NCBI GenBank assembly: GCA_031262295.1
Contig: JAISIA010000010.1
Location: 1-32,673, forward strand
Direction: 5' to 3'
Length of the DNA stretch: 32,673 nucleotides
From: Bacteroidales bacterium
GTDB taxonomy: Bacteria; Bacteroidota; Bacteroidia; Bacteroidales; P3
A program made the translations under genes and the position numbers. The notes beneath the pieces were generated by a model, which saw only the letters and a program-made list of their open reading frames with translations, made no database searches and was not told where the DNA came from. This document shows, one piece after another, positions 6,862 through 14,792 of this stretch. Within the stretch, counting starts at the first letter, position 1. Each line of letters opens with the position of its first letter.

Positions 6862-8322
6862 ATGATTTTAGTTCAAGATGTTAATAACGGATTACCTAAT
6901 AAATATCAATGGGACATAAAAGGTAATATGGTATTTCATAAAAATGATCAAACAAGTAAAGATCGTTTTCTATGTTGGACAGAGGATAGCCGCTTGCAAG
7001 GCTTTATGGAACGATCAGGACAGAGTGCGTATTACAATTATGATGCATCAGGCAATAGAAGTTTGAAATTTGTTGGAAAGACAGTTACTTCTGTTCAAAA
7101 TGGAGTAACGTCTTATTATCCTCATTTAACTAACCAAACCCTTTATGCAAGTGATATAATTACTATAAATAAACAGGGCTATACTAAGCATTACTTTGAA
7201 GAAGGTAAAAGAATTTGTAGTAAAATAGGTGGAGGCTTTACAAATAATCCTGGTGATATTATTCATCATCATGCAACTCCATTGGAAGGAAGTTATATTG
7301 AACAAAAAAATTTACAAACACATGGTATTGAAATTACTTTTGAAAAATGTCTTGATGTCTATCCTTTAATTCAGCCTTCGCCACCACTTATGCATGCTAT
7401 ACAATCAAAATTAGGACGTAATGACCCAGAACCGGCCTTTTTCTATCACACTGATCACTTAGGAAGTTCTTCATATATAACCAATGATGCGGTACAAATA
7501 ACGCAAGTATTGAATTATTTACCATACGGAGAAATGTGGATAGACGTTACTACTCCTCACACCTTTGCAAGCCCATACAAATTCAACGGCAAAGAAAAAG
7601 ATGAAGAAACAGACTACAATTATTATGGAGCAAGATACTATGATAGCGAACGTATCTCATGGCTTTCAGTAGATCCTCTTTCTGATAAATATCCTAATCT
7701 TTCTCCTTATGCTTATTGCGCAAATAATCCAGTTAATTTGGTTGATCCTGATGGGATGCAGATAGATGAATGGCAGTTGGATGAAGAAACAGGAAAACCT
7801 GTTCATCTAAATGATAAGAAACATTCTATAGATGGTCCTAATGGGCAAAAAATAGAAGTTGATAAACTATTTGGAAAAAATAAAACTTTTATTTATATGG
7901 AAAAAGGAGAATTAAAGGAAGAAAATAATATAGAATTTGAAAAAGGTAAAATTGGCTTGTATATGGAACTCAAAACAGAATATTTAGATAGAGCAAAAAA
8001 AATATATGAATTTTTTGTAAATAACACTAATTCTGAACTTGAATTTTCTTTAATTGGATTTGATTTCAAAGAAAAAAATATCACAAATCAATTTTTAATC
8101 ACTTCATCTTATGATAAAAATCAAGAATTAATGAGTTCTTTTGTATTTGATCAATTTCCTGAAACGACTTCATTTTTCTATCATGCACATGATCATTCAA
8201 AAAGTAGAATACCTACAATTATAAGAGGCGGTGGCGATTTTAAATATAAGAATAAATTACTAGAACGTAATCCTGCTTTTAAAGCTTATATATTCTTTCA
8301 AAATAACTATTATGAATATTAA
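6862..8322 (+). CDS. Orphan RHS cassette 2 with JAB-like toxin tip
   Basis: 486 residues. Residues 14-299 align with cassette 1 (GNM, AWTED/CWTED, YYNYDASGNR, HTDHLGSSSYITND, FNGKEKDEETDYNYYGARYY, NPVNLVDPDGM). The divergence point is the same MQID, after which the tip is unrelated. The tip (about 300-486) contains FFYHAHDHSKSRIP and a GGGD motif (His441, His443, Asp459). This resembles the HxH(P)...IPxG...GD pattern of the JAB-like toxins found at RHS ends, which are deubiquitinase-fold metal-dependent hydrolases. Substrate unknown; spacing from HxH to Asp is longer than in canonical JAMM proteins, so activity is not certain. There is no signal peptide and no shell, so it is also a stored tip rather than a complete toxin. 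The last 11 bases overlap the lipoprotein gene that follows. Confidence 0.75.
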   Translation: MILVQDVNNGLPNKYQWDIKGNMVFHKNDQTSKDRFLCWTEDSRLQGFMERSGQSAYYNYDASGNRSLKFVGKTVTSVQNGVTSYYPHLTNQTLYASDIITINKQGYTKHYFEEGKRICSKIGGGFTNNPGDIIHHHATPLEGSYIEQKNLQTHGIEITFEKCLDVYPLIQPSPPLMHAIQSKLGRNDPEPAFFYHTDHLGSSSYITNDAVQITQVLNYLPYGEMWIDVTTPHTFASPYKFNGKEKDEETDYNYYGARYYDSERISWLSVDPLSDKYPNLSPYAYCANNPVNLVDPDGMQIDEWQLDEETGKPVHLNDKKHSIDGPNGQKIEVDKLFGKNKTFIYMEKGELKEENNIEFEKGKIGLYMELKTEYLDRAKKIYEFFVNNTNSELEFSLIGFDFKEKNITNQFLITSSYDKNQELMSSFVFDQFPETTSFFYHAHDHSKSRIPTIIRGGGDFKYKNKLLERNPAFKAYIFFQNNYYEY

Positions 8323-8938
8323 TAAATATATTTTTATTATTTTTACATTATGCATATTATTTTTATCTTGCACTAACACGTCATATTCTATTAAAGAATC
8401 TGAGCAAAATTATAAGCAAGAACGAGTAGAAATACGCCCTAAAATTAATATACATGAACAATCATTATTAGTGGGTACTAATAATGATTGTTTAAAAAGG
8501 GCACTTGACACTATATTAAATAATCAACCATTTAAATCAGAAATTATTATTTTAAACTATATTGGCAACAAATGGGTTGTTGATATAGAGCAAGAGAGTA
8601 AATTTCATATTAAACCATTCATGTACTTTGAATTTAAATATGACATTTTATTATATAAAAATAATCTATTTTATATTAACAAAATTGATACGAATATTTT
8701 TAATACGTTTTTTTATAAATTAGATAAATTAAAAATATTACATAGTGTTATTTCAGATTATTATGATGAGAGTAGTGTTTATTATTCTGTTTATTACAAA
8801 AATGAAAAAATGTTAATACATGCTAGATGTGACTTTGAATTTGAAATAATAAATGATAAATTAATGAATTTTAAATCTAATTGTGATAGTATCTCATTTG
8901 CAACAAAAGAAGAGTTAATTAAACTATATGGAGAATGA
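8312..8938 (+). CDS. Lipoprotein, probable immunity protein for the JAB-like tip
   Basis: A 208-residue protein with a lipoprotein signal (LCILFLSC, Cys at about 20). No family recognised. Its start lies inside the last codons of cassette 2 (11-base overlap), the tightest coupling in the island and the expected place for the cognate immunity gene. A membrane-tethered, exported immunity protein implies that this toxin too is met in the periplasm, or on entry through the envelope. The body is mixed alpha/beta-like with many Lys, Asn and Tyr. A short hairpin follows about 55 bases after the stop. Confidence 0.7.
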   Translation: MNINKYIFIIFTLCILFLSCTNTSYSIKESEQNYKQERVEIRPKINIHEQSLLVGTNNDCLKRALDTILNNQPFKSEIIILNYIGNKWVVDIEQESKFHIKPFMYFEFKYDILLYKNNLFYINKIDTNIFNTFFYKLDKLKILHSVISDYYDESSVYYSVYYKNEKMLIHARCDFEFEIINDKLMNFKSNCDSISFATKEELIKLYGE

Positions 8939-8993
8939 CCAAGATTTAAAAAGAATTGATTATTTGTTTTTGTTATTTTGAAATATAATGATG

Positions 8994-9015
8994 GTTATGT
9001 ATGATAACTTTTCTT
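8994..9015 (+). terminator. Weak hairpin after the toxin island
   Basis: GTTAT (8994-8998) pairs with ATAAC (9004-9008) across a 5-base loop, followed by TTTTCTT. The stem is short and AT-rich, so termination is only possible. It lies between the last immunity-like gene and the R1 repeat. Confidence 0.25.
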
Positions 9016-9197
9016 AATCCCCTAGTTCCTATCCAATTATTCAAAATACGATCAAAAATTTTTCAATTTTTGAAGCAAGTAATCCTCTCATTGCTAAAGC
9101 GGTTGAAACCATTATCAGCAAGTTATGATGCCTAAATTTTGCGTTCTTTTCCTCCGCCCTTACCATTGGGCGTGAATATCGCAAGGAAATGGCATTA
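9012..9197 (+). repeat. Dispersed structured repeat R1, copy A
   Basis: About 185 bases that recur in reverse orientation at about 25878-26150 and 30370-30655. The invariant core reads TGAAACCATTATCAGCAAG followed by TTATGATGCC. A hairpin CGCCC (9155-9159) / GGGCG (9168-9172) sits inside an outer TTTCCT (9148-9153) / AGGAAA (9184-9189) pairing. It fills most of the 310-base gap between 8938 and 9249, in which I see no gene. Confidence 0.8.
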
Positions 9198-9217
9198 GGG
9201 AATCTTGGAAAAATTAT

Positions 9218-9225
9218 TATCTTTG
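9218..9225 (+). promoter_or_regulatory. Possible -7 box of the AlbA_2 gene
   Basis: TATCTTTG matches TAnnTTTG and would place a start near 9232, about 17 bases before the ATG at 9249. No good TTTG is found 19-21 bases upstream, so only half of the promoter is supported. It lies just beyond the point where copy A of R1 ends. Confidence 0.4.
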
Positions 9226-9248
9226 CAGAAAAGAAAATCAATAGTAAT

Positions 9249-10667
9249 ATGAATATACAAGAGATTATTCATAAACCCGAAGGAAGACGTTTGGAATTTA
9301 AAAGTGAATTACCTTCTGCTTCCGATTTAGCAAAGACCATAGTTGCTTTTGCCAACGATGCAGGAGGCGAAGTTTATATTGGAATAAATGATAAGCCACG
9401 TAAAGTGGTAGGAATATCAGAAGAAGACCTTCCTAAATTGGAAGAGAAAATTAGTAATTTGATATACGATCGTTGCTATCCTGCCATTTTACCTGAAATT
9501 TCATTTGTTTCTGTGGAGGATAAACATTTATTAAAAGTTGTTATATATCGTGGAAGTATGCCTCCTTATTATTTGAAAGATAAAGGAAAATTGAAAGGAA
9601 CTTATATTAGAGTAGGTTCAAATAATAGATTGGCTGACGAAACTATAATTGCAGAATTAGAACGTAAGCGTAGAAATGTTTCGTTTGATAGTGAAATTGT
9701 AATGGATGCCTCATTAGAGACAATAAATATTGAGAGTTTTAAGAGTCTATACTTAGAAAAGACAGGAGAAGATTTGGATTTTAATACCTTAAAAAAGTTA
9801 GAGCTAATAAAAAAAGAGCAAAACATAGACTACCCTACCATTGCTTTGATACTATTTTCTGATGATTCTCTTCGTTATTCACTTTTTCCTAATGCAAAGG
9901 TTGAATGTGCTCGCTTTAAAGGCATAGGATCAGAAGAGTTTATTGACAAAAAAAGCATTACCTCACATATAGGACTACAAGCCGAAGAGGCATATAATTT
10001 TGTTCTTAGACATATAAATGAAGGAGCAACAATAAATGGAGTTTATACTGTATCTCATTGGGAATATCCAATAAAAGCTATTCGTGAGGTTATTCGTAAT
10101 GCTGTTGTTCATAGAGATTTTTCTTTAACGGGAAAGGATATAAAAGTTGCTGTATATGATGATATGATTGAGATAACAAGTCCTGGGCTACTCCCTCCTT
10201 CTATTGATTATGCTGCTATGGAAAGCCGTCAATCGGATGCACGTAACAAAGTTGTTGCTTCTGTATTTAAACGATTGGGTATAATAGACCAATGGGGCAA
10301 CGGCTTAACTCTTATAGCTAATGAAATGAAAGAATATCCCAATATTAAGATGCAGTGGCAAGAGGTTGGACTATCATTCCAAGTTCAATTTATCAATACA
10401 AATTATAAGCCAAACGATATAGATGATGTCACCGATGTCACCGATGATGTCACCGATGTCACCGATGATGTCACCGATGATAATAAACTTCGTCTTTTGA
10501 CTCTTGTTCGTTTGAATAATAGGATTACAACTACTGAGATTGCTCAAACCTTGAAGTTAAGTACTCGTCAATGCAAACGATTAATTGCAATACTAAAAGA
10601 AGAAGGTAAGTTATGCCGCATTGGTAATGCAAAAACTGGACAATGGATTATTGCAAACAAGGATTAA
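9249..10667 (+). CDS. AlbA_2/AAA_4 (Schlafen-type) putative transcriptional regulator
   Basis: 472 residues from the ATG at 9249, chosen because the family starts close before LEFKSEL. An in-frame ATG at 9189 would add 20 residues encoded inside repeat R1. Residues about 14-120 are the AlbA_2 domain (RRLEFKSELP, TIVAFANDAGGEVYIGI). The middle part has the HATPase_c_4 type motif (REVIRNAVVHRDFSL, then ITSPGLLPP and IDQWGNGLTLI). Then comes a repeat-encoded Asp/Val/Thr linker (nucleotides 10422-10481) and a C-terminal winged helix-turn-helix (ITTTEIAQTLKLSTRQCKRL). Family members are annotated as transcriptional regulators or RecG-like proteins; exact function and target are unknown. It is a single-gene unit with its own terminator, between the RHS island and the dcw operon. 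Confidence 0.8.
   Translation: MNIQEIIHKPEGRRLEFKSELPSASDLAKTIVAFANDAGGEVYIGINDKPRKVVGISEEDLPKLEEKISNLIYDRCYPAILPEISFVSVEDKHLLKVVIYRGSMPPYYLKDKGKLKGTYIRVGSNNRLADETIIAELERKRRNVSFDSEIVMDASLETINIESFKSLYLEKTGEDLDFNTLKKLELIKKEQNIDYPTIALILFSDDSLRYSLFPNAKVECARFKGIGSEEFIDKKSITSHIGLQAEEAYNFVLRHINEGATINGVYTVSHWEYPIKAIREVIRNAVVHRDFSLTGKDIKVAVYDDMIEITSPGLLPPSIDYAAMESRQSDARNKVVASVFKRLGIIDQWGNGLTLIANEMKEYPNIKMQWQEVGLSFQVQFINTNYKPNDIDDVTDVTDDVTDVTDDVTDDNKLRLLTLVRLNNRITTTEIAQTLKLSTRQCKRLIAILKEEGKLCRIGNAKTGQWIIANKD
10422..10481 (+). repeat. In-frame tandem repeat encoding DVTD units
   Basis: Sixty bases made of GATGTCACC (9-base) and GATGATGTCACC (12-base) units, encoding DDVTDVTDDVTDVTDDVTDD. The unit lengths are multiples of three, so gain or loss of a unit would change the length of the linker before the winged helix without breaking the frame. 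G+C is higher than in the flanks. Confidence 0.9.
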
Positions 10668-10681
10668 CAAATAAAGATTAA

Positions 10682-10730
10682 AATAAAAAAGACGCTGTTT
10701 TAGAAAATTAAAAACAGCGTCTTTTTTATT
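10682..10730. terminator. Strong bidirectional rho-independent terminator
   Basis: A perfect 20-bp stem: 10682-10701 pairs with 10711-10730, core GACGCTGTTTT / AAAACAGCGTC, loop of 9 bases. A T-run follows the G+C core on one strand and an equal run on the other. It sits between the convergent AlbA_2 gene (stop 10667) and ftsZ (stop 10858) and can serve both. The remaining bases to 10857 are AT-rich without further structure. Confidence 0.9.
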
Positions 10731-10857
10731 TTAAAGCAGTAATGATTAATTTTTATTGGGATTCTTTGCACAAGTTAAGTATAAAAACTTAATCAATTAC
10801 TACTATTTTTATTATTATGTTTTTACATTATTAGTTATTAACATTCATTAATATTTA

Positions 10858-12543
10858 TTAATCTACATTTGTGTGAAGGAATGTGTTTTTATCATTAGAT
10901 AATCCCTCTTCCTTATTTATAGATGTATCTGATATTTCACTTGAAGAAGAGTGTTTTTCTGGATATATATCCTTTTTGTATCCTGCTTGTTCGTATGCAG
11001 GAGTTTTAATAACATCATATATGCCTGCATTGTTTTTCAACTTTGCATTCAATTCACTCAATCTCTTTTTGCGTTGCTCAAGTTGTTTTTCAACATCTTC
11101 TTCATAAAGAGGATTTGTATGTTGAATTTCTCTTGGCTTAGGTCGTATCTCTGGTTCATTTACAAGATTTATAGTTCCTACTTCATTTAATTGAATTTCT
11201 TCTTTATTGGCTTCAATGATTTCAGTTTTTTTCAACTCCATGCCTAATGTTCCTATTATTGTAGGAACTTTTGGTGTATTTTCATTTGAATTATTATTTG
11301 AAATATTAATAGGACTAATAACATTGGTGTTTATAGGAGTATTATTTTCTACCAAAGATTTTGGCATTACAGAAACATCTTTATCTGTTATTAGATGAGG
11401 TAGAGGAAAACCTTTTTGAGGTTCTTCTTTCTTTTCTTCCTTCTTTTCAATCATTTTTTTTGCAGGAGAAAGTCCATCTGATACAGAACCTATTGTCCTA
11501 TTAACTGGATCATATATTTCCTTTTCTTCAAATCCTGTTGCTATTAATGTTATCTCTATCTTATCTTTTAGAGTATCATCATATTTTAATCCCCAAATTA
11601 CTTCGTCCGATTCATTTGCTGTTTGAGCACTTATATAATCAACCATTAGATGTATTTCATCCATAGTTATTGCATATTCTTCTTCGGAGGATGTTGTTAT
11701 GCTTATAAGTACATTTTTTGTGCCTTTTATGTCGCAATCGTTTAGAAGATCTGAATCTGTTGCTTGTCTTATTGCTTCCATTGCACGCTCTTCACCGCTT
11801 CCACAAGCTGAACCCATACCCATTAGTGCTACACCTGAATGAGACATTACGCTTTGAACATCTCTAAAATCAACTACAACATAAGCATTACTTGTTATTA
11901 CTGTTGCTATACTCTTTGTTGCTTTTAGAAGGATGTCATCAACCATTGGAAACATTTTTGTTATAGGCATATTTCCTTTTGATCTTATTTTATTGGAATT
12001 AACAATTATTAAGGAATCTACATTAGCCTCTTTCAATGCTCTTATTCCTTGTTCTGCTTGTTCTTTTCTTCTTTTTCCTTCAAAATTAAAAGGCAAAGTA
12101 ACAACTGCTACAACCAATATTTCATCATCTAATTTTTCTCCTCTATCATCAGTAAATTCTATCTCTTTTGCAAATTTAGCTATAACGGGAGATGCTCCTG
12201 TTCCTGTTCCTCCTCCCATACCTGCTGCAATAAAAAGCATTTGAGTATTATTACTTATCATACTTTTTATTTCTGTTTCAGCTAAAAGTGCAGCTTCTCT
12301 TGCTTTTTCGGGGCAGTTACCAGCTCCTAAACCATCTCTTCCTATTTTAATTTTGTTTTTAACAGGAGAAGCATCTAATGATTTTTGATCAGTGTTGCAT
12401 ACAAAGAAATCTACCATTTCTATTCCTGTATTAAACATGTGGTTTATTGCATTAGTACCGCCACCACCTACACCAATTGCTTTTATAAAATTATTATTTT
12501 CCTTTGGTGATTCAAACTGTAATATGTCTTGTGCTATTTCCAT
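10858..12543 (-). CDS. ftsZ: Cell division protein FtsZ
   Basis: 561 residues; the tubulin-like GTPase that forms the cytoplasmic Z ring. The GTP-binding part shows GVGGGGTNAINHM (about 24-36), the signature GMGGGTGTGASP (about 108-119) and NVDSLIIVNSNKI. The tubulin-type C-terminal subdomain runs to about residue 335 (IEITLIATGFEE). A long, low-complexity linker follows (about 360-500, rich in Lys, Glu, Asn and Pro). The protein ends with the Bacteroidota-type tail (IKTPAYEQ, and FLHTNVD at the terminus) that binds FtsA and other partners. It is longer than many FtsZ proteins because of the linker. It is the last gene of the dcw operon, separated by about 100 bases from ftsA, and is followed by the strong terminator at 10682-10730. 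Confidence 0.97.
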   Translation of the reverse strand: MEIAQDILQFESPKENNNFIKAIGVGGGGTNAINHMFNTGIEMVDFFVCNTDQKSLDASPVKNKIKIGRDGLGAGNCPEKAREAALLAETEIKSMISNNTQMLFIAAGMGGGTGTGASPVIAKFAKEIEFTDDRGEKLDDEILVVAVVTLPFNFEGKRRKEQAEQGIRALKEANVDSLIIVNSNKIRSKGNMPITKMFPMVDDILLKATKSIATVITSNAYVVVDFRDVQSVMSHSGVALMGMGSACGSGEERAMEAIRQATDSDLLNDCDIKGTKNVLISITTSSEEEYAITMDEIHLMVDYISAQTANESDEVIWGLKYDDTLKDKIEITLIATGFEEKEIYDPVNRTIGSVSDGLSPAKKMIEKKEEKKEEPQKGFPLPHLITDKDVSVMPKSLVENNTPINTNVISPINISNNNSNENTPKVPTIIGTLGMELKKTEIIEANKEEIQLNEVGTINLVNEPEIRPKPREIQHTNPLYEEDVEKQLEQRKKRLSELNAKLKNNAGIYDVIKTPAYEQAGYKKDIYPEKHSSSSEISDTSINKEEGLSNDKNTFLHTNVD

Positions 12544-12644
12544 AATATCCCAATTTAACTTTAATTTGTAAAAATACTTACTTATTATTATTTAACTATT
12601 ATTGCGTTTTTATTACTTTTTAACAATTATTGTTTATAACTCAA

Positions 12645-13985
12645 TTATTTTAATCCTTCATCTTCGTCTTTGAATATGTTTTCCAGCCATTTCATTATTC
12701 TATTTTTACCTTCTTTGTTTGCTGAATTATCGGCTTCTTCTTGATTTTTATTAGCTTCTTCTACAATAGGTGTAGCCATTCCTTCTTCACCATCAAATAT
12801 TGCCATAGGAGATTTTTCTTCCTTTTTTTCTTTAGCTAATTCTTTCTTCCCTTCAAGAATTAATCCTATACTTGTTGCATACATAGGATGAGAAAGCTCT
12901 GTATCGGAAGTATCTTTTAGTTGTTCATTTGGTTTTCCCACTCTTGCATTTATTCCTGTTAAAAATTCTGTTAGTTGAACAATACTATTCATTTCAGCTC
13001 CTCCTCCTGATAGGACAATACCTGCAATTAGTTTCTTTTCGTATTTATGACTTTTTATTTCAAATAGTACTTGATCTATTATCATTGTCATTCTTGCTTC
13101 TATTATCTCTGCAAGTGTTTTCCTTGATATTTCTCTTGCTTCTCTACCTCTAAATCCAGGAATTGCTATAATTTCATTTTCATTTGCAGCAGCAGCTAAA
13201 CATGAACCGAAATTCACCTTTAAAGCCTCTGCCTGTGTTTTTATTATTGAGCATCCTTCCTTTATGTCATCGGTTATGACATTTCCTGCAAGTGGTATTA
13301 CAGCAGTGTGACGTAGGATTCCTTCGCTGAATATTGCTATATCTGTTGTGCCGCCTCCTATATCAACTAAGCATATTCCTGCTTCTTTTTCGTTTTCATC
13401 AACAACGGCTTCAGCAGATGCTATAGGTTCAAGTATTAGATTCTTTACCTTATAACCTGCCATTTCCACACTTCTAACAATATTCTCTATATTATTTACA
13501 TTTGCCGTTATTATATTAAATACTCCTTCCAAACTATTTCCCGGCATACCAACAGGATTTACTATATTTTCTTCTCCATCTACTGTAAAACTTTGAGGTA
13601 TTACATGGATTATTTTTTCTCCCGGTTGAAGTGCTATATTCTTTTGTTCTTTTATAAGTCTGTCTTTGTCATCCTCAGTGATAATATCTCTTTTCTCTGC
13701 AAGCATAATATTCCCTCTATGTTGTCTATTATGAATATCGTGTCCTGCAATACCAACAAAAACTTCTTTGACCTTACAATTTGCTTTTCTTTCTGCCTCT
13801 GCAACGGCTTTTTCTATGGATTTGGAGGTTTGTTCTATATTTCTAACCATTCCTCTTTCCACTCCTATAGACTCTGCCTTACCCATTCCAAGTATAATAA
13901 TATCGTCATTCTCATCTTTAGTTCCTATTAGAACTGCTATTTTTGTGGTACCTATATCTATACCCACTATCAATTCTTTTTCCAT
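12645..13985 (-). CDS. ftsA: Cell division protein FtsA
   Basis: 446 residues; actin-like ATPase that tethers FtsZ to the membrane and recruits later division proteins. Seen: phosphate-1 loop VGIDIGTTKIAVLIG (about 6-20), the SHS2/1C region, phosphate-2 motif CLVDIGGGTTDIAIF (about 205-219) and GIVLSGGGAE for the adenosine site. After a variable acidic region (about 380-425), the C-terminus NRIMKWLENIFKDEDE forms the amphipathic membrane-targeting helix. Length and order are normal for the family. It lies between ftsQ (48-base gap) and ftsZ. Confidence 0.97.
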   Translation of the reverse strand: MEKELIVGIDIGTTKIAVLIGTKDENDDIIILGMGKAESIGVERGMVRNIEQTSKSIEKAVAEAERKANCKVKEVFVGIAGHDIHNRQHRGNIMLAEKRDIITEDDKDRLIKEQKNIALQPGEKIIHVIPQSFTVDGEENIVNPVGMPGNSLEGVFNIITANVNNIENIVRSVEMAGYKVKNLILEPIASAEAVVDENEKEAGICLVDIGGGTTDIAIFSEGILRHTAVIPLAGNVITDDIKEGCSIIKTQAEALKVNFGSCLAAAANENEIIAIPGFRGREAREISRKTLAEIIEARMTMIIDQVLFEIKSHKYEKKLIAGIVLSGGGAEMNSIVQLTEFLTGINARVGKPNEQLKDTSDTELSHPMYATSIGLILEGKKELAKEKKEEKSPMAIFDGEEGMATPIVEEANKNQEEADNSANKEGKNRIMKWLENIFKDEDEGLK

Positions 13986-14033
13986 AGCTAATCTTCTTTT
14001 ATATGTTTATATACTGACAAATTCATTTTCTAT

Positions 14034-14792
14034 TTAACTTTTTTGAGGTTTTCTACAAACAACCTGATTTTTGAACCTCAAATCTATATTATCATAATTA
14101 TTCCATCCATTTATTACAAAACCTTCCTTATATAATAGATGCAACTTAGTTAATTGTTCTTCTAAGGAATCTTTAATATTTATTTTTATAGTATAATTGC
14201 CAATCTTTGGTATTAGTTCAACTTCTTCATCTTTATTTGAAAAATATATTTGATCTATTTGATATTTAAGTATAGAGTCTTCTTCTAATTTAGTTGCCAA
14301 ATCATATATTTTTGATATATCCTTTTCAGAAGAGGGGTTTATCCTTCCACTTGCCACAACAACATCTGTTATCTCTCCTTGATTAATAGGTATAACTTTT
14401 TTCTTTTTATCTACATAATATGATTTATTGTTTTTGGTATAGATTCTTACAATAGGTTCTCTTTGTTTAATATCTATATTTACTTCTCCATTTAGGGTTT
14501 GATATACTTTTGCATCTTCCACGTAAGGATTTTCCTTTAAATACTTTTCTATTTTTTCTTCATAAACCTCTTTTCTTTTTTTGGAAGATATATTACCAAA
14601 AGCATTTATTAGCATTATATTTATTTCGTTTGAAGAAAGAATAGTGTCTGTATTGTTGTATGTAATTGATAGATTTAATTTGCTAACGTTCTTATTTTGC
14701 ATAAAAATATTAGCACTAATTATTATTGTTATAATTAGAATTACTGCAACAAAACCAAAAACTATTCTCTTTCCTTTCTTACTCATCTTCAA
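14034..14792 (-). CDS. ftsQ: Cell division protein FtsQ
   Basis: 252 residues; bitopic division protein that links FtsL and the septal synthase complex in the periplasm. A short basic cytoplasmic tail (KMSKKGKRIVFG) is followed by one transmembrane segment (about 10-30). A POTRA-like part (NEINIMLINAFGNISSKK, then YLKENPYVEDAKVYQTLNG) and a FtsQ-type beta domain (IKQREPIVRIYTKNNKSYYV) come after. Sequence conservation of FtsQ is low; the assignment rests on topology, the QREP motif and the position between murC and ftsA. The start overlaps the end of murC by 14 bases. Confidence 0.9.
   Translation of the reverse strand: MKMSKKGKRIVFGFVAVILIITIIISANIFMQNKNVSKLNLSITYNNTDTILSSNEINIMLINAFGNISSKKRKEVYEEKIEKYLKENPYVEDAKVYQTLNGEVNIDIKQREPIVRIYTKNNKSYYVDKKKKVIPINQGEITDVVVASGRINPSSEKDISKIYDLATKLEEDSILKYQIDQIYFSNKDEEVELIPKIGNYTIKINIKDSLEEQLTKLHLLYKEGFVINGWNNYDNIDLRFKNQVVCRKPQKS

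Noticed and set aside
9012-9197. CRISPR array, considered because of the repeated cores
   Set aside because: The copies are single, far apart and in different orientations; there is no repeat-spacer periodicity and no cas gene.
9041-9241. Minus-strand open frame of 66 codons over repeat R1 copy A
   Set aside because: The other copies of the repeat do not keep the frame, so it is chance.
12929-13153. Plus-strand hydrophobic open frame opposite ftsA (and similar ones opposite ftsQ, murC and ftsI)
   Set aside because: These are antisense shadows of well-supported genes; AT-rich codons read backward give Leu/Phe/Ile-rich frames.
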